Origin: Raphanus sativus
Taxonomy: Eukaryota > Streptophyta > Magnoliopsida > Brassicales > Brassicaceae
Direction of reading: 5' to 3'
Assembly (NCBI RefSeq): GCF_000801105.2
Contig: NC_079517.1
Location: forward strand, 992,001 to 1,056,000
Length of the DNA: 64,000 nt
Shown: positions 1 through 11,202 of the stretch, one piece after another
Numbering within the stretch: the stretch's first letter is position 1
Layout of the letters: each line of letters opens with the position of its first letter
Translations under genes and position numbers: made by a program
Notes under the pieces: model-generated
The model's database searches: none
What the model was told of the DNA's origin: nothing
The model's input: only the letters and a program-made list of their open reading frames with translations

Positions 1-230
1 AATCATATCGAGACACATCCTTGGTTTCATTCATCCCCCCTCATTTCTCTCTCTCCTTTCCCCTTTCAAATCTCAGGATCTTTTTTGTGTTCTTGCTCTG
101 AATCATGAAACATTCTAATATTGTAAATTGATTGCGCATATGTACAAAGTATGCATAATATGTAGTACTGATTTCTGACCCCAAAAAAATACAACGGAAA
201 TGAGCAGTGTAGAGCAGAACCAGAGAAACC

Positions 231-1000
231 ACTTTACAATGGAGGAATGCTGAAAGACGAAGAAGCTTCTGTGTCAGGCAGAGACACTCTCAGAAGCGTC
301 GGTGCTCGCTACACACCAGCTTACATATTGCACAATCTCACGCAAAACACCATCTACTGCTTCTCCAGTTAAGTATCGATCATTCCCCTTCTGATTTAAA
401 TAAACTCAATGAGGCTGGTTCTGCATCAGCAGATCGTGTTAAGAGCAAAGTTGAGATCAGACGACGCCACATTAAACTGCATAGGTTCTGTATCTGCAAA
501 ACAAGGTTGCTGGTCTTTCCTCAAAGGCTCCTTCTTGACTCTCCTTCCCAACTATCCATCATCTTCTTTGAGGTATATCCCCATATTAAATGCTCAAAAG
601 ATATGGTTACATGATCCAACTTAATCGTTTAAAAAAAATTCCTAAATAATGCTGACATCAAACGACGACGGTGAAACCCAATTAGAAGTTGCGAGTCCAT
701 CTCTTCAGCCCTTCACGCAGGATCAATGGAAGAACAACCAAGATTACTTCATTAACACTGTAACAAAATACAAATAAGACTTTCTAACATATAATAAAAA
801 AGAATATGAAAACTATAGAGTTCATTCTTTACGTGGACACTTTTTTCAGGCGAGAAAAAGAGCAGTGACAATTCACGTGGCCAAAGAAAACGGAGAGAAC
901 GTTGAAGGAGCAGTGGTGAATGTTGAGCAGATCTCCAAAGACTTCCCCATTGGTTCAGCTATCTCCAAAACAATCCTTGGAGATTTAAAAACTTATTCAT
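231..1000 (+). pseudogene. Relic of a family-10 glycosyl hydrolase (xylanase), N-terminal carbohydrate-binding part
   Basis: Several separate stretches read like the N-terminal half of plant GH10 endo-xylanases, which carry a carbohydrate-binding module before the catalytic barrel and act in the cell wall. About 255-366 reads ARYTPAYILHNLTQNTIYCFS. About 409-530 reads LRSDDATLNCIGSVSAKQG then CWSFLKG. About 655-755 reads EVASPSLQPFTQDQW. About 850-990, after a plausible intron acceptor at 849-850, reads RKRAVTIHVAKENGE and then DFPIGSAISKTILG. The pieces lie in different frames with stops between them, and the catalytic barrel is missing. It is therefore a pseudogene fragment. The GH10 assignment comes from motif memory; the loss of function is seen directly. 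Confidence 0.6.
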
Positions 1001-2240
1001 GTTATGAGGCTGAACAAATTTAACGAGGGAAGCACTGTGGAAGGGTTAAAGTTGGTGGTCAAATGCTTCATTAAGCAGGCGGGGTTGAATATTGAGTTTG
1101 TACACAATACTATCAAAGAATAATAGAGAAAAGTCTTGGAACAAAAAAGAAGTGAGGCAAGGCAAGGCAAGGCAAGTACGAGAATAATAATAATGCTGCA
1201 ATTTGTGGCTTTGCAACTCAGATTGTATGGCTGGATAAAACCGTAATGGTTTGAATTCTCAAATTGTTAAACCGTTTTTGTTTTATAAATTATTTTCAGA
1301 AACACACAAAACATCTATGCAATGTGTTTAATGAATCAGATTTAAGCTATGTCTTCTTTAGAAAAAAAGATGTATAAGAACAATAGCCAAACATATAGAA
1401 ACCTAATTTCAGACCTCTAACAGTGATGATTTTCTTTTATATCTACCATTTATAATTTTTAAAATTGGTAAAATGTCAAGATCCAATTATATTTTTTTTT
1501 TGAGAAAGAACACTATCATTTTCAAATTTAGCGAGCTTTTAAGTTAGGTTTAAAGTCCTCACTCATACATGTTTTTGAGAGGTCATTCAAGACCATGTTT
1601 GAGCAAATAGACTCGGTCTTGCAAAAAGGGATGACCGAGCACACAAACACTACCCAACAAACAAAAAAGCCCTGATATCAAATAAAGATGTTAATATTTA
1701 TATTCTTTTCCAAAGTAAATTCTAATTACTTAAATTATTAAAATAAGAAACTATAAATTAATATTACATCAACTGTAAGAAAGTAAACCTTCTATAACTT
1801 TACAACTAAAATTATTTCAAATCATGAAGCAAAAATTGTTTTTTAAAATATCATGAAGCAAAAATTCTTTCCATCACAAAACAAACCTTAAAACAGATAT
1901 AAAATAGCAAACAATAAATAGTAAATTTAAATTTTGGTTAAAAGATAAACTAAAGAAAACATATGCGAACCGGTTTACAAGTTGGTTGGTACTTTCTTTT
2001 AAAGACGAGTACAAAAAAAACTTAATAATTGTAAACCAAACAAAGTTTATACAGTATTAATTATAAATTTAAATCGTAACTAATATCTTACATAAAATTT
2101 CAATAAAACACAACAAATTGTTTCAAATAGTTTTAAATTTGCATTTATTTTTATAATTCAGTAAGCAGATCCAGTATATATCATATTTGTTTATTTTTAG
2201 AATAAAATATACAATTTAAATTTAATTAATATTATAGGAA
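1001..2240. other. AT-rich intergenic DNA, no supported gene
   Basis: Contains a short open piece at about 1005-1125 ending in a stop that I do not recognise, then AT-rich sequence running into a Helitron end. No exon with plausible splice sites was found. Confidence 0.5.
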
Positions 2241-2271
2241 AAATCCGGGCGTAGCCCGGAAAAACCCCTAG
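2241..2271 (+). mobile_element. Helitron 3' end (hairpin plus CTAG)
   Basis: A GC-rich palindrome, TCCGGGCGTAGCCCGGA, is followed a few bases later by CCCCTAG and then T, in otherwise AT-rich DNA. That is the usual 3' terminus of Brassicaceae Helitrons (hairpin, short spacer, CTRR, insertion before T). The matching 5' end was not located. The element presumably extends leftwards into the AT-rich 1.2-2.2 kb stretch. Confidence 0.6.
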
Positions 2272-2460
2272 TATTATATAATTTTATTTTACCAGTGTCA
2301 CATATATATAATTTTCAAAAATAAAAATAATTATGGTGTCAATGGAGTTTGAACTTGGGTTTATGGGGTGTCAAAGAGAACAAACTAACCATTTTTGCAA
2401 AAGATTCTTAGCAAATCATATACAATTTCATTTATTTGACTATTTTAGGGGTGTCAAGTG

Positions 2461-2482
2461 ACCCCCCCCCCCCCCCCCCCCA
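2461..2482. repeat. Poly-C homopolymer tract
   Basis: A run of about 22 C follows a GTGTCAAGTGA stretch and precedes a GC-rich segment. It is probably a mutated end of an unidentified mobile element. Its length may be unreliable because of sequencing slippage. Confidence 0.6.
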
Positions 2483-3767
2483 TGGGCCTTGGTGGGTCCG
2501 CCTCTGCATGTATTGTGCATACAATTAAGCACTTTCGATTCATTATGAAATTCTTAATCCATGCATAATCTTAAATTAATAAGAACGTCATGGCATAAAC
2601 CGGTATGTACAACAGTATAAGTAAACCGTGTATACAATAAACCAAGTATCTAACCATCTATCCTAAGAGTACAGATATGAGTTTTCAAAAAGGTCACAAA
2701 ATTCACAGCAAATCTTTATACCTATTGGGTATTAATGTTGGGAGAGTAGTGTATTACTGTATTTTGCAGCAACTCGGCGTGTTTCACGTTTAAGATGTCA
2801 CACCTCATAAATAAAGTGAATAAGGTGACTTCTAAGTTTTCCATAATCAACTAAAACTTTATAATAATATTTTAACTAGATTAGGACCCGCCCTAAAGGT
2901 CGGAAATTGATTTGTCAAATTTCAATTAATAATATATAGTATATATAATATGTGTATATAATATTATATATATTTTGTGTAACATTTATATATATATATA
3001 TACATATTAGACATATATATAATATTTTTATTAAATATATATAGAATTTAATAGTGTTATAATTTGTGTTGTACTTGTTATTAGTTTGTATTTAATCTTC
3101 TTTCATTTTTAGTATAATAATTTGCCTTGTCACACCTTTTTACCTTTTAACTTATACACATAGTTATGTCATTTTTCAAAAAAAAAACTTATACACATAG
3201 TCTCGTAAAATGTAATATATAAAAAACATATTTAAAAAATCTACTGACCATATGCCACCATTATTTGGTTGTTTTTGAACAAACAAAAATCATGTTCTTG
3301 CATAACTGTGTATGTTGTGATATGATGTAGGTAAAGTAGTAAATATATGGAAGTAAAGTTAGTGATACGAACATGAGCCTATGTTGGTTTATGCCACAAT
3401 TATTTGGTTTTTAGAAGATCAATGAGCATAAGCATACACGGTCTTTGTATGCTTACGTTGTAAATGAGTCGAATATTTTTTTTCTTATGTCTGGAATGAT
3501 ATGGAACTCGTTGATTTAAGAGTGGTTCAGTTTTATATGATCTAATTATATTAGATGTGAGAATTACAAAAAAATATATATAAAAAGGTAACAAGTACAA
3601 AAGAAAATACGGTATGGACATAGGGTATGGACCGTATGGTAGGTAATTTGATGGTCCCTACTATTCAGCATGATTGAGTAAGAAAAGATAAATTGAAATA
3701 GTTTTGACTAAGAAACGGATTTAAGGTGCAGATGTTGGTTGGTTGGAAAACCTCGTTGCTATAAGAC
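2483..3767. other. Intergenic, upstream region of SABATH copy 1
   Basis: Holds no supported exon. About 2690-2830 (Cys-less, AT-rich, containing GTGTTTCACGTTTAAGATGTC) recurs with changes near 6410-6500, 6640-6740 and 14690-14770, so it is an array-specific upstream repeat. About 3590-3730 recurs near 7050-7215, 19000-19075 and 42600-42680. Confidence 0.5.
2876..2906 (-). mobile_element. Helitron 3' end, minus orientation
   Basis: On the minus strand a short GC-rich imperfect hairpin (CCGACC..AGGGCGGGTC) is followed by CTAATCTAG and T, the Helitron 3' signature. The element would extend to the right; its 5' end was not found. The hairpin is weaker than in the other copies of this window. Confidence 0.4.
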
Positions 3768-3775
3768 TATAAATA
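3768..3775 (+). promoter_or_regulatory. TATA box of SABATH copy 1
   Basis: TATAAATA lies 99 bases before the start codon at 3867. It is followed by the box GTGAATGAGGGGTAAGCCTC (3778-3797), which is shared with copies 2, 3 and 5 at the same place. Confidence 0.55.
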
Positions 3776-3866
3776 ACGTGAATGAGGGGTAAGCCTCGCT
3801 CAAACAAAACATAACATCTTGTGTTATAGTTCTCATCTTCAATTCTTTTCTTGAACAGTGCGCGAA

Positions 3867-5483
3867 ATGAACTCAAGATTCATCCGTTCGGTTTATTCGT
3901 CAAGGTTTTTCTCACCAATTCATCATCTTCACATCACATGATTGTATACGCTAATTTGACTTAGATGTATGCATTTATCTTATGCATTTGTCTATACATG
4001 CGATTGATGCAGGTCTGATGGAAATGAAACGAGTAAGGGCGATGAAGAGAATAATAACTACACTGGTGTGAGTATCTTAAGTATGAGGGGAGGCGATGGA
4101 CACAATAGTTACACCACCAACTCTCTTCTTCAGGTTCTTTCATCTTCTATATATATACTTTTTTTCCTGTATTTGTAAGACACAAGCATACACAACCGAA
4201 TATTTCATCATATACTATATACTCCAACTTTTTTTTTAAAGAAACAATTTGTTTACTGATATTTGCCTCTTTCGTTGTTATATGCAGAGAAGAGTTTTAT
4301 CAATGAGCAAGCCCATATTGGTTAAAAACACCAAAGAAATGATGACAAACTTGGACTTTCCTAAATGCATTAAAGTAGCAGATTTGGGCTGTTCTTCTGG
4401 ACAAAACACATTTTTGGCTATGTCTGAGATCCTCAACACAATTACTGCTTTATGTCAAGAGCGGAACCAAAACCCGCCAGAGATAGATTGTTGTCTGAAC
4501 GATCTCCCTGGTAATGATTTCAACACGACGTTCAAGTTCATAAGTTTCTTCAACGACAAGCTCACAAGCAACACACCGTGCTTTATCTCTGGAGTACCTG
4601 GTTCCTTTTACTCAAGGCTCTTTCCTAGCAAGAGTCTCCATTTCATTCATTCAAATTACAGTGTTAATTACCCCTCTAAGGTAGCATAAGTATTTTAATT
4701 ATAGCTTTCTACTTATAGACATTTAGAAGAGTGTTTTAGAAAAAGACATTTACAATGCAATTTTGGTCTTACAAGGTTCCAGAAGGACTGGAGAAGAACA
4801 AGATGAGTGTGTACATAACAAGTTCAAGTGCTCTAAGTGAATACAAGGCTTACTTGAATCAATTCCAAAAAGATTTTACGACATTTCTAAGAATGCGGTC
4901 TGAAGAGATGGTATCTAATGGACGCATGGTTATCACATTATTCGGCAGAAACACTATAGATGATCCGTTGTACAGGGACTGTTGTCATCATTTGACATTG
5001 TTATCCGATTCTCTCCGTGACCTTGTCTTCGAGGTACGTAAAGTCTCATAAGATATCCATTTTATATGTTCACGCATGGTTGATTGGATTTAATGATTCG
5101 CTTCCATCGTGATCCTTGTATAGGGACTTGTGAGTGCATCAAAGGTAAATTCGTTCAAAATGCCGTTTTATGATCCGACCGATGAAGAAGTAAAAGATAT
5201 TATTAGAAATGAGGGGTTATTCCAAATAAACGACTTAGAGACACATGCATTTGATCTTGGCCATTGTAAGGAAGAAAGTAGTTTGCAATCATGTAGAGCT
5301 AAACCAGGGGAAAAAGAGGCTAATTGCATTAGAGCAGCGCTAGAAACGATGATCGTAGCTCACTTTGGAGATGCCATTAATATCGATACATTGTTTGCAA
5401 AATATGCACACCATGTTTCTCAACATGCTAGCTGCATGAACAAAACGTCTGTCACTCTTGTGGTTTCATTGGTTCGAAAATAA
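3867..5483 (+). CDS. SABATH carboxyl methyltransferase, copy 1 (BSMT1-like), intact, 5 exons
   Basis: Exons 3867-3904, 4013-4133, 4288-4680, 4776-5033 and 5124-5483 join in frame to 389 aa, with GT..AG at every boundary. Expected role: SAM-dependent methylation of a small carboxylic acid in the cytosol, by analogy with Arabidopsis BSMT1/NAMT1. A leader MNSRFIRSVYSS precedes the usual SABATH start motif M37-RGGDGHNSY-NSLLQ53 (the Gln is a substrate contact). SAM motif I is [11 protein letters not shown] (84-94). LNDLPGNDFN and [12 protein letters not shown] follow, and the C-terminal lobe ends SLVRK. The acid pocket is unusual: Tyr181 stands where salicylate methyltransferases have Trp, and Leu257 replaces the Trp of the CCHFWTLL stretch. 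A possible poly(A) signal AATAAA is at 5519. It lies first in a tandem array. Family is certain; substrate is unknown. Confidence 0.92.
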
Positions 5484-7619
5484 TCTTACTATATATATCA
5501 AGGAATTACTTGTGTAAAAATAAAGAGGAATAACTTATGTAATGCTCATGGTCATGATTTGCTATGCCTCAAACTCAAAACTACTTGCAATAAATGGATT
5601 GACACAAACCATTTATTTATTTTTCCAGTTTTTTTATATTTTTAATGATTAAGATTATGATATCGTACCCTTATTTAATTCAAATTTATTCCATGACAAA
5701 GTGTATTCCAGGTTATTATTGAGAAGGAACAATGATAAGGTACATGCTTGTCAGCTATACTGAATACTTTTCCGTCTTGCTACTTTCTTCTCTTTCCCAC
5801 TGAAAATAAATATTATCGTTCTTCATGTGTCTTTTGATCTTTGATCTACTGATCATGACAAGTTTTAATATTATTCCGAACTGTTACGCTAAGTTTTCTT
5901 GTCCTCGTATACTACGGCTGGCTGATCATTTGCTAATTCTTCTTGGTTGATGGATTCTGTTTTGTTCTCATGGGTCATATAATGAAAGATGCAATTGTAA
6001 GCCTCTTTCCTACTCCTCTTAAGGGTTATCTTGTAGTGTTGTTTTCAATTATGGTTTCATTAGGTTCTTTTGTGATATTGCAATAGTATAATTTGAGTTG
6101 TAATATCCATGTTCCTACAGTAAAAGCAAAATATGCAATTGGTAACTTGATGAAAGGACAGATGTAGTTGATGGTTCAAGAATTTACACTCTCAGCCACT
6201 TCTTAAGATTTTATTACACCATTCATCAGTTTCAACTACCATGGTAGTTTTATCATGGTTGTTTACTTAGCTACCCCCACAAAGCTTAACTAGTAGTTTT
6301 ATCATGGTTGTAATATTCTCATGTTATAATCCATGCATATATTAATAAGAACCTCATGGAAGTGTCTTTGATTCTTATCTATGACTATAGATGGCTAAAA
6401 CTCACAAAAAAATCTTTATACCGATTGCGTATTAATGTTGGAGAGTGTATTTTGCAACAATTCGTCGTGTTTTGCGCTTAAGATGTCACCTCACAAATAA
6501 AGTGAACAAAGGACTTTTTCCCTAACCAAAAACATTATAATTATAATATCTTAACCGTAACCATTACAAAAATATATAAAGAGGCAACAAGTTTTTTTTG
6601 AACCGAAAGAGGCAACAAGTTGCTGGCTAAAACTCACAACAAATCTTTATACCGATTGCGTATTGATGTTGGAGAGTGTATTTTGCAACAATTCGTCGTG
6701 TTTTGCGTTTAAGATGTCACACCTCACAAATAAAGAGAACAAAGGGACTTTTTCCCTAACCAAAAACATTATAATTTTTTTTTTGTCACTGAACCGAAAA
6801 AAAAAAACCAAAAACATTATAATTATAATATCTTTTTTTTTAACTCGAAGAAATTTGAGATACATAGTGTCGATAAAAAACTAAAGACAAAGAATATAAA
6901 CCAAACAAAATAAAACAAAGACATAAACTGAGCCTAAAACCCATATATGTCCACAAATCTATTCCTTCCATCTTTCGAGAAAAATTCAATATCAATGGAG
7001 CTGATCTAAAGAACAAATGTCTTGAGCAGTCCCAACCGTGACCATTACAAAAATATATAAAAAGGCAACAAGTTGCTAAGAAAAACAAAAAAAAAATGAA
7101 AATCTGTATGGCAGTTGGCAGGTAACTGATGGTCCCTACTAATTAGCATGATTGGGTAAGAAAAAAATAAATGGAAATAGTTGTGAAGAAACAAAACGGA
7201 TTCAAGGTGCAGATGTGGCTGATGAGATTTATACCAATGGAAAGAATTACAGTTACTTCTTAATGTTTTTCTGTCCGTGCATTTCCTTTGCGGGCATACC
7301 TACGAATGTCAAGAGTTCAGAAATTATATATATGTTTAGATCAGGATCTTCACAATCTAATAATATAATGGTTCAAGCTATTAATCAAAACCTAGGAAAT
7401 TGTTTTTTGAAGAGAATACTAGAGTTATTATGAAGGTTACGTGTTCTTTTTAAAACATACTATGAACGTTAAGTATATTTCATATGTATTATTATACTTC
7501 TAAACTATTGGTTGTAGTACTATGCACTCAGAAATCTCTTAAATTATTGGATAATGGAATATCTTAATATTAAATAGAATTGTGTTGAAAACCTCGATGT
7601 GGAATACATGTTCCACCTC
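5484..7619. other. Intergenic with duplicated upstream repeats
   Basis: No exon supported. A segment with ATCTTTATACCGATTGCGTA occurs twice (about 6410-6540 and 6635-6780) as a local direct duplication of the upstream repeat also seen at 2.7 kb. About 7040-7215 matches the 3.6-3.7 kb upstream sequence of copy 1. The open stretch 7152-7433 falls in this promoter-like repeat and is not considered a gene. Confidence 0.5.
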
Positions 7620-7627
7620 TATAAGTA
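7620..7627 (+). promoter_or_regulatory. TATA-like box of SABATH copy 2
   Basis: TATAAGTA lies 99 bases before the exon 1 ATG, the same distance as in copy 1, and is followed by the shared box GTGAATGAGGGGTAGCCTC (7629-7647). Confidence 0.5.
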
Positions 7628-8034
7628 AGTGAATGAGGGGTAGCCTCCACCTCAACCAAAACAATAACATCTTGTTATAGTTCTCATTCAAAAATATTTT
7701 CTTGAAACAGTGAGCCAAATGAATTCAAGATTCATCCCTTCGATTTCTTCCTCAAGGTTCTTCTCACCAATTCATCTTCAGATCAATGATTGTATATGCT
7801 AATTTGACTTAGATGTATGCATTTATAATATATATTGTCTATACATGCGATCAATGCAGGTGTAATGGGAAGAGCGAAAATGAAATTAGCAAGTTCGATG
7901 AAGAGAAATAACCCTGGTGTTAATATCTTAAGTATGAGAGGAGGTGATGGACACAATAGTTACGCATCCAACTCTCTTCTTCAGGTTCTTTCATCTTATA
8001 TATCTTTTTCCAATTTTTGTATGACATGCATACA

Positions 8035-9624
8035 TCACCTTCTTTGAGTTCGCCCTAGGAGACTCTCCCAGGCACGAAGACCGAGATAGCCGTCATCTCC
8101 AGAATGAGCCTCCCCTCCGGCGTACTCCCCGGTGACGGCCTAGTTCTCTGATGTTGGCCCTCTCCTCCTCTTCAACGCTGCCTCTGATGGCCGTCCTCCC
8201 GCTTCCTTTCCCAATGCCGACGACTCAACAGGTGCATCTCAAGCCTGCTCTCCCTCCTTGGTGGCCTCTCTTTCAAACAGATCTGACCTCCCGATCTCCT
8301 CCGGAGCCTCCGGATCCACCAGATCCGCCGGAGCCTCAAGTGTCTCCTTCAAAACACGATTTGTCCATCAACTTGTGGAAGGTCTCTGGTGCTTCTCAGC
8401 CACGTTCCACCCATCTCAAACTCGATTCTGGATATCCCGCAAGCCTTCTACCTCCGCCAGCAGCACCCTCTCAACCGCCTCTCCAAGGCTCTGTTACAAA
8501 GTGGTCCCTTCCTCCGTTAATAGCTCTGACAGTACAGAGCGTTACTCCGACGGAATGTAGGGCCATAAGATCGACAACCGACGTTTCAAGCAGCTGTTGT
8601 GGATCTGGGTTTTGTCTCTCCGAAAGAAGAGCTTCCTGCCTCCCTCCATCAACTCGAGCTGTCTGGTATCGTGAGATGTGTTTTCAATTTATATTGATGG
8701 ATTTGATGAGCCTTGTTGAGCTCCCAGTATACATCTCTATTTTGAATCTCATGAAGACCTGTTCCACTGGCCAACGGATCAGCTCTGGTCTCAGTACGAA
8801 CTTCTGGACCTGTAATATCGGTGTAAGAAGTATCAGTCTAAACACAGCCTCCGTTTCTTCGTCGAATACCGTATCAAGCATCTCCCTACTTCAGCCTCCA
8901 ACCAATATGTGTCTCACCATCCATAATCAGGTTATTGAGAGCCGTTTACAGTTACTCCCTCGGGTTCACATAGCCCTTTTTCAGATATTGATCGTCTGTA
9001 GCTGGCCACAGAGTTTCGTACTCTGCGGTACATCCACTGGTCAATCATCTATGTTCTTCAGTGTGAAATCAAATCATTTAGGATTTTGTAAATCTCCTTT
9101 TGTGCCTCAACATCTCTCCAGAAAAGCAGAAGACATCAGTTCGATCATTTGTATAACTGTTACTGCTTGGAGTAAAGAAAAGAAGGCGGTGGGATCAGGC
9201 TGTATCTTCTCTGGTACGGTTATGGCAGCACCATCCCAAGGACCAGCAATTCAAGTCTTCGTCAACCCTTCCCTGAATGCAGAGGCCCTCGCGATGCGAT
9301 CAACTCTCTGCAAGGCGTTAACCTTCGATTTCGCAAATTTCAAGGTTCTCTCCAACAATTCAACGCTCATCAGAGCTATCATCGGCGAATCCCAGTCAAA
9401 AGAAATCATCGGAATCTTGGTAGTTTTCCGAGTGATCTCTTCTGGGTTTGCAACAATCTGGTTATTTCATCTCTGTCGATCGGAGATTTTCTGTATCAGA
9501 TGTCTTAGTTTTTCAGCTCTTCAGGCTCTTCTTATGTGTAATGGACTTCTTGAATTGGATCATCTTTGGATCCTTTCAATTTCTTAGTTTTAATGAAATT
9601 TTCAGTGACAAAAAAAAAAAAAAA
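8035..9624 (+). mobile_element. LINE-type retroposon A in intron 2 of copy 2
   Basis: A 1590 bp insertion ends in a run of A after AATGAAATTTTCAGTGAC. It is flanked by a perfect 16 bp target duplication, GTATGACATGCATACA (8019-8034 and 9625-9640). The poly(A) tail and long variable duplication show LINE-mediated insertion. It lies in sense orientation to the host gene. The 5' end begins in GC-rich sequence without an intact reverse transcriptase, so it is truncated or internally deleted. Confidence 0.85.
8151..9587 (+). pseudogene. LINE A reading frame with RNase H-like C-terminal part
   Basis: A 478-codon open frame fills most of LINE A. The first 120 residues are Pro/Ser-rich low-complexity sequence with repeated PEPPDPPDPPEP. 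The last third resembles the RNase H-like domain found at the end of plant LINE polyproteins: GSGCIFSG, then NAEALAMRSTLCKALTFDF, LSNNSTLIRAI and SKEIIGILV. The middle has no domain I recognise, and no reverse transcriptase motif is present. It is best read as a decayed or non-autonomous LINE frame rather than a host gene. Confidence 0.6.
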
Positions 9625-11202
9625 GTATGACATGCATACACAAACTAATATATCATTATATATTCTATACTCCAACTAGTTAGACTTTAACAGATTTGCA
9701 TGTAAAACCAAATATTTTCAAAGTATAAATCGCATGTTACAAAAAAGTAAAAACAAAGTATATAAATCATAAATGTGGATTCCTCTTCAATACTGGTTCA
9801 TTAGACAGCAACACAACAATTCTTCATTTTAGTTTCACAATTTTTTGGTTCATCTTTCTCCCTCTCAATAATGTAGCACACTGATGCAAAAAGTCTTTTG
9901 ATTGAATAAATTTGACATTCTTAAAAAAGGGAACAATTTTCAAAGTAATTTGCCTCTTTCGTTGTTTTCTGCAGAAAAGAGTTTTATCAATGAGCAAGCC
10001 CATATTGGTTAAAAACACAAAAGAAATGATGACGAACTTGGACTTTCCTGAATGCATTAAACTAACTGATTTGGGCTGTTCTTCGGGACAAAACACGTTC
10101 TTGTTCATGTCTGAGATCATTAACACAATCAATGCGTTATGTCAAGAACGGAACCAGACCCCGCCAGAGATTGATTGTTGTCTGAACGATCTCCCTGGTA
10201 ATGATTTTAACACGACGTTCAAGTTCATAAGTTTCTTCAACGATAAGCTCACAAGCAAAACACCATGCTTTGTCTCTGGAGTACCTGGTTCTTTTTACTC
10301 AAGGCTCTTTCCTCGCAATAGTCTCCATTTGATTCATTCAAATTACAGCGTTCATTACCTCTCTAAGGTATCATAAGTACTTAGTTATAATAACTTTCTA
10401 CTTACGCTTCTCAAAAAAAAGAAAATTTTATACTTCATAGACATTTAAAATTAATTATAAGTATTAAGCTTGTGACAATGGAATTCTGGTATTGTAAGGT
10501 TCCGGACGGACTGGAGAAGACCAAGATTAGTGTGTACATAACAAGTTCAAGTTCTCAAAGTGATTACAAGGCTTATATGAATCAATTCCAAAAAGATTTT
10601 ACGACATTTCTAAGAATGCGCTCTGAAGAGATGGTATCTAATGGACGCATGGTTCTCACATTAATTGGCAGAAAGACTCTTGATGATCCATTATACAGGG
10701 ACTGTTGTCATTTTATAACATTGTTATCAGATTCTCTCCGCGACCTAGTTTTTGAGGTAAAATATCAAAAGATATCCATTTTTACATATTTTAAAATATG
10801 TTTATGCATGGTTGATTGGCTAAATTTTGCTTCAATGGTTAGGGTCATGTGAGTGCATCAAAGGCGAATTCGTTCAAGATGCCGTATTATGATCCGACCG
10901 AAGAAGAAGTAAAAGATATTATTAAAAATGAGGGGTCATTCCAAATAAACGACTTAGAGATACATGCATTTGATCTTGGCCATAGTAAAGGAGAAAGTAT
11001 CCTGGAATCATGTGGAGCTAAACCAGGGGAAAAAGAGGCAAATTGCATGAGAGCAGCGACTGAAACGATGCTTGTAGCTCACTTCCAAGATGCCATTAAT
11101 ATCGATACATTGTTTGAAAAATATGCACACCATGTTTCTCAGCATGCTAGCTGCAGGATCAAAACGTCCGTCAATCTACTGGTTTCATTGGTTCGGAAAT
11201 GA

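Larger units (their letters stand above)
7719..11202 (+). pseudogene. SABATH methyltransferase copy 2: exon 2 frameshift, LINE in intron 2, exons 3-5 intact
   Basis: Exons by homology are 7719-7756, 7860-7984, 9975-10367, 10499-10756 and 10843-11202. Exons 3-5 are open and carry [21 protein letters not shown] and [12 protein letters not shown], ending SLVRK. Exon 2 appears to have one extra A near 7905, so the frame from the exon 1 ATG stops at TAA 7909-7911 after about 29 codons. Downstream in the correct frame lie ATG 7865 and ATG 7934; the latter begins MRGGDGHNSYASNSLLQ, where shorter SABATH proteins normally start. A 353 aa (or 376 aa) enzyme is thus still possible. Intron 2 is stretched to about 2 kb by a 1590 bp LINE. 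Pocket positions are HYLSK (Tyr for Trp) and CCHFITLL (Ile for Trp). Called a pseudogene with doubt. Confidence 0.75.

Noticed and set aside
1005..1125. Short frame after the xylanase relic as its continuation
   Set aside because: It does not resemble the start of a GH10 barrel and no splice link was convincing.
7152..7433. A 93-codon plus-strand frame
   Set aside because: It falls in an upstream repeat shared by several SABATH copies in which the frame is not conserved.
8151..9587. A 478-codon frame as a host gene
   Set aside because: It lies wholly between 16 bp target duplications, ends before a poly(A) tail and carries an RNase H-like LINE region.
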